Source: Candidatus Bathyarchaeota archaeon
GTDB lineage: Archaea; Thermoproteota; Bathyarchaeia; 40CM-2-53-6
Length of the DNA: 12,809 nt
Direction: 5' to 3'
Assembly: GCA_005888695.1 (NCBI GenBank)
Contig: VBBH01000009.1
Location: 1 to 12,809 of the forward strand
The stretch's first letter is position 1, and each line of letters begins with the position of its first letter. Below are positions 6,930 through 12,809 of the stretch, piece by piece. The translations under genes and the position numbers were made by a program. A model generated the notes under the pieces. It was not told the DNA's origin. It saw only the letters and a program-made list of their open reading frames with translations, and searched no databases.

Positions 6930-8118
6930 TGTACGGGAGTTTCAGGTGGAGAAAAGCTGCTATTGTTCGGCCAGCAGCCGCGATCAGGTAAAGCCATGCC
7001 AGCGACCACCAAAGCGACATACTCACGGTGAGAACGGTCAATGCAGAGGCCGCCAATAATGAACCGGCCATTGTGGTAAATCCTTGTACGAGCCCGAATT
7101 CCGCAGTGAACCTTCCCCGCTCTCCCGCAGGCGAGATATCATACAGATACGCTATGAAAGCGATGTTGAGCAGACTATTGGTCAGGCCGGAGACCACGTT
7201 AAGCACGTACAGATGCCATGGAGCCGACATTAGCATGTATGCTAACGGATAGATCACGAGTCCCATCCGTCCCCAGAAGACACCCCCCCTCCGGTGATTG
7301 TCGACCAGTCTTCCGACCAGGGGCTGGAATGCAATTGTCGAGCCGACAGCGATCATCTGTGCGAGACTATACTGGAACAGATCCATCCGGACAATCTTGA
7401 CCGTCGTAATTGTGAACAATGGCCAGGCAAAGCCCCAGAAGACCCCGTAGAATCCGCTCACAAGATAGAACCTTCCCAAACCATCGATCGTTCGGAAACT
7501 GCTCGACGAAATCTTCCGTTCGACACTCTGTTCTTTCTGACCTTTGAGAACGAACGCAGAGAGGATGAAAAAGCCGCCCGAGAGAAGATACAACATCGCA
7601 TACGACGGATACAACGCGGTCAGCAACGTAGTCAGTGCCAGAGCGAGGAGCCCACCAATACTGGCTATCTTTGCAAAACCGGCCAGGAAGATACCCTTGC
7701 CCGTACCCTCCGACGCCTCGCCAACTATGGATGTCCATCCCGCCGTGTAGAGCCCAATGGACAATGTGATGATCGTAAAAGTCACGGCCAAGAAAGTCGG
7801 GCTCTGAAAGAACGCACTACCAAGCCAGAGAATCCCAGTCACGATACTGAAGAGAATAGTGATCCTGACACGTTTCCCTGTCTTGTCCGCAATCCTTCCT
7901 CCAACGAGCTGTGATATGCCAGACGCGAGCGAGTTGACGGCTTGCACGTATCCAATGAGCAGGTCGCTGGCCCCTGACGAGGTAACGTTGAACCCGACGA
8001 AGGGACTCGCAACATTATTTGCCAACGAGTTCCAAAAAGTGTGAACCCTAACACGATCGCCATTCCAGAAACGGAGACGGCTTGGTTTCTTCTGTATTGT
8101 TTCCGGGGCTAGAGTCAA
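6895..8118 (-). CDS. Major facilitator superfamily (MFS) permease
   Basis: This is a 407-residue polytopic membrane protein with about 11-12 hydrophobic segments and a central basic loop (KGQKEQSVERK, about residue 193), the usual two-halves plan. The loop between helices 2 and 3 carries GGRIADKTGKR (about 73-83), the MFS signature motif A. A degenerate copy FQPLVGRLVDNHRRG follows in the second half. The size is normal for a 12-helix MFS. The start is TTG 8118, chosen because a TAG lies in frame just upstream. The N-terminal leader of about 30 residues is polar, and the first helix is weak. The gene follows the thioesterase on the same strand after a 36-base gap. Substrate cannot be read; a drug- or sugar-efflux-like exporter is common for such sequences. 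Confidence 0.9.
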   Translation of the reverse strand: MTLAPETIQKKPSRLRFWNGDRVRVHTFWNSLANNVASPFVGFNVTSSGASDLLIGYVQAVNSLASGISQLVGGRIADKTGKRVRITILFSIVTGILWLGSAFFQSPTFLAVTFTIITLSIGLYTAGWTSIVGEASEGTGKGIFLAGFAKIASIGGLLALALTTLLTALYPSYAMLYLLSGGFFILSAFVLKGQKEQSVERKISSSSFRTIDGLGRFYLVSGFYGVFWGFAWPLFTITTVKIVRMDLFQYSLAQMIAVGSTIAFQPLVGRLVDNHRRGGVFWGRMGLVIYPLAYMLMSAPWHLYVLNVVSGLTNSLLNIAFIAYLYDISPAGERGRFTAEFGLVQGFTTMAGSLLAASALTVLTVSMSLWWSLAWLYLIAAAGRTIAAFLHLKLPYNGKATRTSVFS

Positions 8119-8129
8119 AGACGAGTGCT

Positions 8130-8150
8130 ACCGTTCCACCAAGAGAAGCA
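8130..8150. repeat. Intergenic 21-bp motif, copy 1
   Basis: The motif is ACCGTTCCACCAAGAGAAGC plus a final A. A copy with one mismatch occurs at 12241-12261, also between genes. This copy nearly fills the 36-base gap between the thioesterase stop and the MFS start. It may be a shared regulatory or processing site or a dispersed short repeat. Confidence 0.5.
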
Positions 8151-8154
8151 GCAG

Positions 8155-8610
8155 TTATACTTCTCTAAACTTGACAGGCGTTCCGAGACGCTTCGTTAGT
8201 TCTCTCTTGACCCTCCCGGAGATTTGAACCGCCGATCTAGATTTGTAGTCATAAGCCACTTGTGTAGTCCGGCCGATTGCGTATTCTACTCCCCTAGGTC
8301 CATGGATGGAGTAATCGAGGTCCCATGAGTGATCTCCTATTCGGCTCACCCACACTGAGACAGTTATTCGATGCTCGTCTCTGATCGGCTTCTTGAAATC
8401 GCAGCGAGCAGAGGCGACGATGAAGCCGGGACGGATCCCATCTGTCAGCTGTCCGAAGCGTCTTGCAAGCTCGACACGCGCAGTCTCCATGTACTGGAGG
8501 TACGTTGCGTTGTTGACATGTCCCATTACGTCGATGTCCCTGAACTGGACCGGAAGTTCAATGCTAAACTTCACTTTGTGATTCCTCGCTAATAGATAGG
8601 AGGCTTCCAT
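8155..8610 (-). CDS. Acyl-CoA thioesterase, 4HBT hotdog family (YbgC/FadM-like)
   Basis: With ATG 8610 the protein has 151 residues, normal for the family. The N-terminal strand SIELPVQFRDIDVMGHVNN followed by ATYLQYMETARVEL is the diagnostic hotdog signature. Asp27 is in the position of the usual catalytic Asp, and the G-H-V-N-N turn leads into the central hot-dog helix. The later strands include KKPIRDEHRITVSVWV and W-D-L-D-Y-S-I. The family hydrolyses acyl-CoA thioesters in the cytoplasm, usually as a tetramer of paired dimers; chain preference cannot be read. Longer starts exist at ATG 8649 and ATG 8664, but the extra residues show no family similarity and the longest would overlap the divergent NIPSNAP gene. 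The MFS gene follows on the same strand. Confidence 0.85.
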   Translation of the reverse strand: MEASYLLARNHKVKFSIELPVQFRDIDVMGHVNNATYLQYMETARVELARRFGQLTDGIRPGFIVASARCDFKKPIRDEHRITVSVWVSRIGDHSWDLDYSIHGPRGVEYAIGRTTQVAYDYKSRSAVQISGRVKRELTKRLGTPVKFREV

Positions 8611-8650
8611 ATCGTAACAGAAAAGAGATCGCCCATCATGACTGATCATT

Positions 8651-8658
8651 GAGATGAG
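8651..8658 (+). promoter_or_regulatory. Shine-Dalgarno-like GAGATGAG deciding the NIPSNAP start
   Basis: This purine-rich site ends 4 bases before ATG 8663. It contains the alternative ATG 8654, so it supports 8663 as the start. The fit to the archaeal GGAGGTGA consensus is partial. Confidence 0.35.
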
Positions 8659-8662
8659 AGAC

Positions 8663-9001
8663 ATGATTCATCAGCTTAGGATCTATGAGATTTTCGACCT
8701 GAACAAGAAAGCGTTTCACGACAGGTTCCGCGACCACGCGTGGCGAATCATGCGATCCTACGGGTTCAACATCCTCGGCATGTGGGAATCAAAGGTGGGA
8801 GACAGGACAGAGTTCGTCTACCTACTCGCCTGGCCTGATGAAGAGACGATGAGACACGCATGGGACAAGTTCAAGAATAATGAGGCGTGGAAGAAGATCA
8901 AGAAGGTCACGAATGCGCAGCACGGCGTCCTCGTGGGCGAGATTGAGGATCGCACGCTGACCCCTACAGGCTATAGTCCCGCTGTCCATGGGGCACGCTA
9001 G
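8663..9001 (+). CDS. NIPSNAP family protein
   Basis: It has 112 residues from ATG 8663. The first strand MIHQLRIYEI is the hallmark opening of NIPSNAP-type ferredoxin-like alpha/beta-barrel proteins. It is followed by a helix (KKAFHDRFRDHAWRIMRSYG), the strand I-L-G-M-W-E-S, then TEFVYLLAWPDEETMRHAW and a helix to KKIKK. The C-terminal strand HGVLVGEIEDRTL also fits. These small proteins dimerise and occur near catabolic enzymes; biochemical roles are mostly undefined. ATG 8654 is an alternative start adding Met-Arg-Asp. The gene is divergent from the thioesterase, with starts about 50 bases apart, so both promoters must share a very short region. The family call is firm; the function is unknown. 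Confidence 0.85.
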   Translation: MIHQLRIYEIFDLNKKAFHDRFRDHAWRIMRSYGFNILGMWESKVGDRTEFVYLLAWPDEETMRHAWDKFKNNEAWKKIKKVTNAQHGVLVGEIEDRTLTPTGYSPAVHGAR

Positions 9002-9070
9002 TCAAGCTACAAGCCCAGATAGCAACCTAGGATAATCGAGCTTTCGAGGCCTTGTAGTCCTCTTGCTCAC

Positions 9071-9385
9071 TCATCGCCAAAACCTCCGACCAGAAAGCCT
9101 GCGTTGAGACGGAGGAGTTCCCATACCGAATGAGGTCGCATCATGCGGTCTAATTTGAATCTTGAAAAGGATTTGACTTGAGGCTTCAGCAATCTCCGGC
9201 TCCTCAGACTGAGGATGAATCTCGCGAATCCCAAATCGGATGATCGAAAGTTGTTCTGTTCGTTCTAAGAGGAGAAACTCATTAACGAACTTCGCATCGC
9301 CCTTCGAAAGCGTGGCAGAAGTAGCACTGTCGATCAAGCGATCAGATTGCCTGTGAAGTTTCGTCATGGCTTTGAATTTGTTCAT
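9071..9385 (-). CDS. Hypothetical protein, doubtful
   Basis: This is an open frame of 104 residues from ATG 9385. The first 60 or so residues look protein-like and helical (KLHRQSDRLIDSATSATLSK, then FVNEFLLLERTEQLSIIRFG), while the last 25 (GTPPSQRRLSGRRFWR) look random. An AT-rich TATTTCATA-like stretch lies about 40 bases upstream on the minus strand, and GAGGTCC precedes the start, so expression is plausible. No family is recognised. If it is not a gene, 9002-9541 is a 540-base gap in which I see no RNA gene, mobile element or clear repeat. Confidence 0.35.
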   Translation of the reverse strand: MNKFKAMTKLHRQSDRLIDSATSATLSKGDAKFVNEFLLLERTEQLSIIRFGIREIHPQSEEPEIAEASSQILFKIQIRPHDATSFGMGTPPSQRRLSGRRFWR

Positions 9386-9541
9386 CAGATCCAGCTTTCG
9401 GGGACCTCGGTGTCATAACGTATGAAATATGGGATAGAACATTACATTCAGACTTGAAGCGCAACATCGCCAGGAAAAATCAGCGTCTTCCTAAAGCGCG
9501 TTCCTAGGTCTTGATCAGCTTGGTAGATTCTCGAAGACGGG

Positions 9542-10218
9542 CTAGGACGACCGAGAGCGATTAACGTCCAGCATCGTCTCTACTGCTGTGAGGACGCTAG
9601 ACCAGGCGTCCGACTCAGGGTCGATCAGCTCGAAGTGGCCTGTGCCCTCGAGTTTGACCAGACTGCATCTGTCCCCTGATTCCGTGGCCCTTCGCACATA
9701 TTGTTCAGACTGTGACACGGGGACTGTGTTATCGAGAGTTCCATGAATCAGGACTTGTCTTGCTCCATTGGGCAGGAGCTCGATAGGGCTTCCCGCGTCG
9801 TATCGGTCCGGATATTGATCCGGAGGTCCACCAATGAGTCTTGTCACAATTCCATGTCCCAACTTTTCCTTCCAAGCCGAACGAAGATCAGACACTCCGG
9901 CCAGAGAGATCGCGTTAACAATCCGTGACTCTCGCTTTTCATAGAGAGGTGAAGTCTTCAATATTTTGTGTCGACTGACGAGCCAGAGTGCGAGGCAATA
10001 TTGCATGTGACGATTCCCCTACCTGTCAGGTCTGCGCAGAGGGGTCCAGTGTGTTGCAGATCGTAAGCTGACTGCCAAAAACCACCATGAATCATCAACA
10101 GTAGCGGGAAGGGTCCGCGTTCTTTTGGAAAACGGATTTCTGCAAAGTGCTGAGGATTCGGACCGTATGTGATGCGCTTGTCGAAGGGAGGCGGAGACCT
10201 CTCTAGAATGTTGCTCAA
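9542..10218 (-). pseudogene. Alpha/beta hydrolase with internal deletion and frameshift
   Basis: The N-terminal piece (TTG 10218 to 9958, 86 residues) carries the strand LLLMIHGGFW with the oxyanion H-G-G motif, then LCADLTGRGIVTCNI. The C-terminal piece (9542-10006) continues in another frame with LALWLVSRHK, SLAGVSDL, the catalytic acid in HGTLDNTVPVSQ and the catalytic His in GTGHFELIDP. In intact relatives about 45-60 residues lie between CNI and LALWL, including the G-H-S-A-G-G nucleophile elbow; here they are absent. The junction falls near 9994-9996. The serine nucleophile is therefore missing and the frame is broken. The TTG start overlaps the stop of the oxidoreductase (TTGA), so the two formed an operon. 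An assembly error is possible, but loss of a whole segment points to a real deletion. Confidence 0.8.
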
Positions 10219-11183
10219 TTGTTCTTGATCAGCCGCACGAGCCTTCTAAGCAGCACTAGTTGAGTGTCTATTGGAACATGGGCCGGATGATTCTTGTCAT
10301 AGAACACATGATCAATGCCCAGCTCCTTGACTCTAGGAAAATCTCCTGCTGCCTGTTGAGGCGTACCCCCCAATAACGCTCGGGGCTCCGTAGCTTTCTC
10401 TTCGTATAAGGGATTGTGGACTCTCAAGATCCACTTCATCTCTTCAGGGTTACGACCTGCTCTACGAACCATATCCTGAAAGTTATTGATGGTTTGACTC
10501 AACTTCTCAATCGTGGCGCTTCTTCCCGCAGCCGGCATGATCCCGTCCGCAAGCCTTGCAGCCCGCTCCATTGACGCTGGAGCGAAAGCACCCAGTAACA
10601 GGGGAATGCCCCCAGACTGGACGGGTTTCGGCCCGATTCTTGATTCTGGGATATTATAGAAGTCTCCAGTGAAGCTGACCGGGTCTGGCCCCCAGACGGC
10701 GCGCATTGCTTTGACAAATTCTTCGAATCCTCTTCCACGCCTTTTTATCGGGACGTTGGCAGCTTCAAACTCGTCTCTAAAATCGGCCTGGCCGATGCCG
10801 GCAATTGCTCTCCCATTGCTCAGATTGTCTAGTGTTGCGAATCGCCGGGCGAGGGTCACGGGATTCTGGAAGAGAGCGCTCAGCACGCTTGTGCCGAGCT
10901 TAACCTTCGTCGTCCTCGCCGCAACATAGGTTAGCATCTCAATTGGATCATAAACTGTCGCGAAAATCTCGGGCCAGGGATCGCCATCAAATGTATCCTT
11001 CGGCTTAGTTGGGAGAAGCATCCTGTCGCTAACCCACAAAGAAGCCAGCCCCATCTTCTCAGCTTCCTCCGCCACGAGTAGGATTATCTTAGGGGAAGCA
11101 ATCGTTCCATATTGCGGGAGAGCGACCCCTAAAGCGACGTTCGATTCATCTGATCGATTGATGACGCTTGGCACTTGGCTCAA
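10215..11183 (-). CDS. LLM-class flavin-dependent oxidoreductase (probably F420-dependent)
   Basis: It has 322 residues, normal for luciferase-like monooxygenases. The first strand ALGVALPQYG is followed by AEEAEKMGLASLWVSDRM, the typical beta1-alpha1 start. Further marks are AARTTKVKLGTSVL, then NPVTLARRFATLDNLSNGR leading to A-G-I-G, R-D-E-F-E-A with R-G-R-G-F-E-E-F, and a central GGIPLLLGAFAPASMERAARLADG. The pattern resembles the F420-using branch, but FMN use cannot be excluded. Substrate is unknown. The longest start is TTG 11183. A TTTAAATT box lies only about 20 bases upstream, which would place the transcript start near 11176 and favour GTG 11174 on a leaderless mRNA. The broken hydrolase follows with a TTGA overlap. 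Confidence 0.9.
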   Translation of the reverse strand: MSQVPSVINRSDESNVALGVALPQYGTIASPKIILLVAEEAEKMGLASLWVSDRMLLPTKPKDTFDGDPWPEIFATVYDPIEMLTYVAARTTKVKLGTSVLSALFQNPVTLARRFATLDNLSNGRAIAGIGQADFRDEFEAANVPIKRRGRGFEEFVKAMRAVWGPDPVSFTGDFYNIPESRIGPKPVQSGGIPLLLGAFAPASMERAARLADGIMPAAGRSATIEKLSQTINNFQDMVRRAGRNPEEMKWILRVHNPLYEEKATEPRALLGGTPQQAAGDFPRVKELGIDHVFYDKNHPAHVPIDTQLVLLRRLVRLIKNN

Positions 11184-11198
11184 CGGCCCCCAAGCCTC

Positions 11199-11206
11199 AA
11201 TTTAAA
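11199..11206 (-). promoter_or_regulatory. TATA box for the LLM oxidoreductase
   Basis: On the minus strand this reads TTTAAATT, close to the archaeal TATA consensus. Its centre is about 20 bases from TTG 11183 and about 29 from GTG 11174. The second spacing fits a leaderless transcript starting at the GTG. Confidence 0.5.
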
Positions 11207-11271
11207 GCCGGTTCTTCCCTCAGTTTGGAGAGAGTAAATCCATCTTTGGGGCTTCACGTATGTCGTGACGA

Positions 11272-11292
11272 GGTATTTTTGGCAAAAATATC
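11272..11292. promoter_or_regulatory. Palindrome over the probable TATA box of the first VOC gene
   Basis: TATTTTT (11274-11280) and AAAAATA (11284-11290) form a perfect inverted repeat around GGC. One G-T and one G-C pair extend it to 11272-11292. The right arm AAAAATAT lies 40-47 bases before ATG 11331, where an archaeal TATA box would give a transcript start near 11315 with a short leader. A dimeric regulator binding here would compete with TBP. Function is inferred from position. Confidence 0.45.
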
Positions 11293-11314
11293 TTAACGCA
11301 GACTTCCGATTGAC

Positions 11315-11320
11315 AGGTGA
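11315..11320 (+). promoter_or_regulatory. Shine-Dalgarno AGGTGA for the first VOC gene
   Basis: AGGTGA matches the archaeal anti-SD complement and ends 10 bases before ATG 11331, supporting that start. Confidence 0.6.
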
Positions 11321-11330
11321 CGACTAGTCC

Positions 11331-11732
11331 ATGGTGTCGAAGCAGGGCAATATTCAGCATGTAGAAATCAACGTCTCAAACTTCGAAAGGTCGAAGGCTT
11401 TCTACCAAGATTTTCTGAGCTGGGTGGGCTACAAGCGAATCCTGGATGAGAAGGATTTTGCTGGATGGAGTAATGGCGAAGCCAAGATTTTCGTGACCTA
11501 CTTGGAGCGCTACAAGGATTCAGGATTCCATCGGAGACAGGTGGGATTGAACCACATTGCCTTCCAGGCGAAATCGAACGCAGATGTGGACAGACTTCAC
11601 AGCGAGTTTCTTGTTCCGAGGAACGTCAAGGTGCTCTATGGTGGGCCGAAAGAATATCCTGAGTATCGGAAGGGCTACTATGCTGTCTATTTCGAGGACC
11701 CTGATAGAATCAAGTTGGAATTTGTCCATTGA
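11331..11732 (+). CDS. VOC family (glyoxalase/dioxygenase-like) protein, copy 1
   Basis: It has 133 residues and the two beta-alpha-beta-beta-beta modules of the vicinal oxygen chelate fold. Module 1 starts IQHVEINVSNFERSKAFYQD. Module 2 starts V-G-L-N-H-I-A-F and ends YYAVYFEDPDRIKLEFV. Probable metal ligands are His10, the His in NHIAF and the Glu in KLEF, the usual VOC positions. The family binds a divalent metal and acts in glyoxalase, fosfomycin-resistance, epimerase or ring-cleavage reactions; which one cannot be told. ATG 11331 has a good SD. The neighbouring second gene is a clear paralog 78 bases downstream. It is divergently transcribed from the LLM oxidoreductase across a 147-base region holding promoters for both. 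Confidence 0.9.
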   Translation: MVSKQGNIQHVEINVSNFERSKAFYQDFLSWVGYKRILDEKDFAGWSNGEAKIFVTYLERYKDSGFHRRQVGLNHIAFQAKSNADVDRLHSEFLVPRNVKVLYGGPKEYPEYRKGYYAVYFEDPDRIKLEFVH

Positions 11733-11810
11733 GCCGGATAGGGCTCACGAAGAGACATTGGAAGAACTCAGCGGCTAAGGTGACTCTACAAGAAGTGGTC
11801 TGGTCCAGTC

Positions 11811-12233
11811 TTGGAAAATAAGTTCAAGCATCCGGTTCACCACTTCCAGATCCAGGTCTCGAATATTCAGAAATCTGCAAAGTTCTACGGCGAGCTGCTG
11901 GGCCGACTCGGCTTTACCAAGGTATTCGAAATGGAGGGAATGGTGGAATGGCAGAAGGAGGGGACCAGAATAATCGTTGCCCAGTGTCCCAAGAGGTTCC
12001 TCGCCGAGGGCTATCATCGGAAACGTGTCGGTCTCAACCATATTGCCTTCCGAGCATCAAGCCGCGAAGCGGTCGACGAGCTCTATCGCAACTATCTTCT
12101 TCCCAAGAAGATCCCGACACTGTACGGCGGGCCTAAGGAGTGGCAGGATTATGATCCGGGCTACTACGCAGTCTACTTTGAGGATCCCGACCGGATAAAG
12201 CTCGAACTAGTCTACGTCCCAGGCGATTTGTAA
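11811..12233 (+). CDS. VOC family protein, copy 2 (paralog)
   Basis: It has 140 residues from TTG 11811, the only start available after an in-frame TGA at 11781. It shares the VOC plan with copy 1: VHHFQIQVSNIQKSAKFYGE in module 1, then VGLNHIAFRASS, LYGGPKE and an almost identical YYAVYFEDPDRIKLE near the end. The metal-ligand His and Glu positions are kept. The first module has drifted most (for example E-M-E-G-M-V-E-W against D-F-A-G-W-S in copy 1), so the substrate may differ. Codons in the conserved block differ widely, so the duplication is old. The pair is probably cotranscribed and may act as homodimers or a heterodimer. The reaction is unknown. Confidence 0.88.
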   Translation: MENKFKHPVHHFQIQVSNIQKSAKFYGELLGRLGFTKVFEMEGMVEWQKEGTRIIVAQCPKRFLAEGYHRKRVGLNHIAFRASSREAVDELYRNYLLPKKIPTLYGGPKEWQDYDPGYYAVYFEDPDRIKLELVYVPGDL

Positions 12234-12240
12234 AAACGAG

Positions 12241-12261
12241 ACCGTTCCATCAAGAGAAGCA
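12241..12261. repeat. Intergenic 21-bp motif, copy 2
   Basis: The sequence is ACCGTTCCATCAAGAGAAGC plus A, identical at 20 of 21 positions to 8130-8150. It starts 8 bases after the second VOC stop. Both copies are followed within 10-16 bases by a short TATAC. Confidence 0.5.
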
Positions 12262-12349
12262 CATTCACTCTGTATACCGAGTCATATGCCTTTTCTTCAT
12301 TCCGGCATCGTCATAGCCGATCCTTAAGCTAGAAACATTATCAGTGCAA

Positions 12350-12364
12350 CCCGAGATACTCGGG
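12350..12364. promoter_or_regulatory. Perfect palindrome CCCGAG-ATA-CTCGGG upstream of the last gene
   Basis: The 6-base arms with a 3-base spacer lie 35-49 bases before ATG 12399, a position where a bound repressor would block promoter access. No convincing TATA box was found nearby. It could also form an RNA hairpin in a leader. Function is inferred. Confidence 0.4.
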
Positions 12365-12398
12365 CATCGAGACATCAAATCACTTGGACAAAGCGACC

Positions 12399-12809
12399 AT
12401 GACGGCTTCTGCACAAGCCGCAAGACGACTTCCGGTCACGAACCAGCATCTCGCCGGCAAGTTGCGGTCGAAGGCAACAGGCAAAGATATCCTGTCAGTA
12501 GTGCGCGACCTAACCTTTGTTCAATGGGACCCAATAGCGGTAGTCGCGCCGTCGCACGTGCTGTCCCTTTGGAACAGGCTAGGCGATTTTCGGCTGTCGG
12601 ATCTCGAAAAACTACTGTGGGACGAGAAGAGACTGTTCCTACATTGGGTCAACCTCGCAGCCTCGATTGTGCTTACCGAAGACTATCCACTTTACTTTTC
12701 GATGATGAAGCGATATCCAGAATCGATTGGCAAGTCTTGGGGGTCGCGGAAGCCGAGAACGAGAGAGTTCCTTGCCAAGCACAAAGAACTGGGCAAGTCT
12801 ATACTGAAT
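12399..12809 (+). CDS. Winged-helix HTH_42 protein, YcaQ/AlkZ-like DNA glycosylase family (3' end outside window)
   Basis: The frame is open from ATG 12399 to the window end, giving 137 residues. The opening matches the HTH_42 family: a basic helix (AARRLPVTNQHLAGK), then F-V-Q-W-D-P-I-A-V-V with SHVLSLWNRLG, L-x-x-L-L-W-D-E-K-R-L-F, and a strand-helix ending ASIVLTEDYPLYF. In YcaQ/AlkX relatives a Q-x-D motif is catalytic for unhooking crosslinked bases; here it reads Q42-W43-D44. Family members repair alkylated or crosslinked DNA or protect against genotoxins, though many archaeal members are untested. An in-frame TTG at 12384 is an alternative start. The palindrome upstream may control it. 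The rest of the protein (about 250 residues more in the family) is off the window. Confidence 0.8.
   Translation, partial: MTASAQAARRLPVTNQHLAGKLRSKATGKDILSVVRDLTFVQWDPIAVVAPSHVLSLWNRLGDFRLSDLEKLLWDEKRLFLHWVNLAASIVLTEDYPLYFSMMKRYPESIGKSWGSRKPRTREFLAKHKELGKSILN

Noticed and set aside
7294..7914. A 206-codon plus-strand frame antisense to the MFS gene
   Set aside because: It is highly polar and rich in Arg, Glu and Gln, as expected from the complement of hydrophobic codons. The MFS reading has the clear motif A and helices.
8221..8230. Minus-strand GGTTCAAATC resembling a tRNA T-loop
   Set aside because: The flanking bases do not form a T-stem or acceptor stem, no anticodon arm is found upstream, and it lies inside the thioesterase reading frame, where it encodes part of a normal protein strand.
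9002..9541. Search for an RNA gene or mobile-element remnant in the sparse stretch
   Set aside because: No tRNA arms, inverted terminal repeats or transposase fragments were seen; only the doubtful 104-residue frame remains.

Overview
The window looks archaeal. It is of moderate GC. Several genes apparently start at TTG, and two downstream genes start at a TTG inside a TTGA overlap with the preceding stop codon. GGTGA-type ribosome binding sites and TATA-like boxes lie close to starts. The protein types also fit: a giant secreted Ig-repeat surface protein ending in a Hint-like module, an ArsR-like winged-helix regulator, and an LLM-class, probably F420-dependent, oxidoreductase. This combination suggests a soil or sediment TACK archaeon (Nitrososphaerota/Bathyarchaeia-like). 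The placement is inference, because no marker gene or rRNA is present.

Layout. 1-697: the C-terminal end of an alpha/beta hydrolase, then a winged-helix regulator, both on plus. 827-6501: a giant exported protein (about 1,890 residues if repaired) whose signal peptide lies in a different frame from its body. The body carries a pre-peptidase-C-like domain, a Cys-rich domain, a tandem Ig-like array, a probable beta-propeller, a second Ig-like section, a ten-glycine hinge and a degenerate Hint domain. A strong hairpin follows its stop. 6603-8610: three minus-strand genes, transcribed as hotdog thioesterase, MFS permease and a small Cys-rich protein. 8663-9001: a NIPSNAP-family protein, divergent from the thioesterase. 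9071-9385: a doubtful hypothetical gene. 9542-11183: a minus-strand pair, the LLM oxidoreductase followed by an alpha/beta hydrolase broken by an internal deletion. 11331-12233: two tandem paralogous VOC proteins on plus, divergent from the oxidoreductase. 12399-end: the N-terminal part of an HTH_42/YcaQ-like protein.

How it fits together. Small catabolic or detoxification enzymes (hydrolases, thioesterase, NIPSNAP, VOC, LLM oxidoreductase) and an exporter-like permease surround one very large surface protein. No single pathway can be read from them. The clearest structural signals are two broken reading frames (surface protein N-terminus, hydrolase), the Hint-like tail with altered catalytic positions, domains apparently inserted inside Ig repeats, several short palindromes near gene starts or ends, and a 21-bp motif present in two distant intergenic gaps. 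I see no rRNA, tRNA, CRISPR array or transposase.
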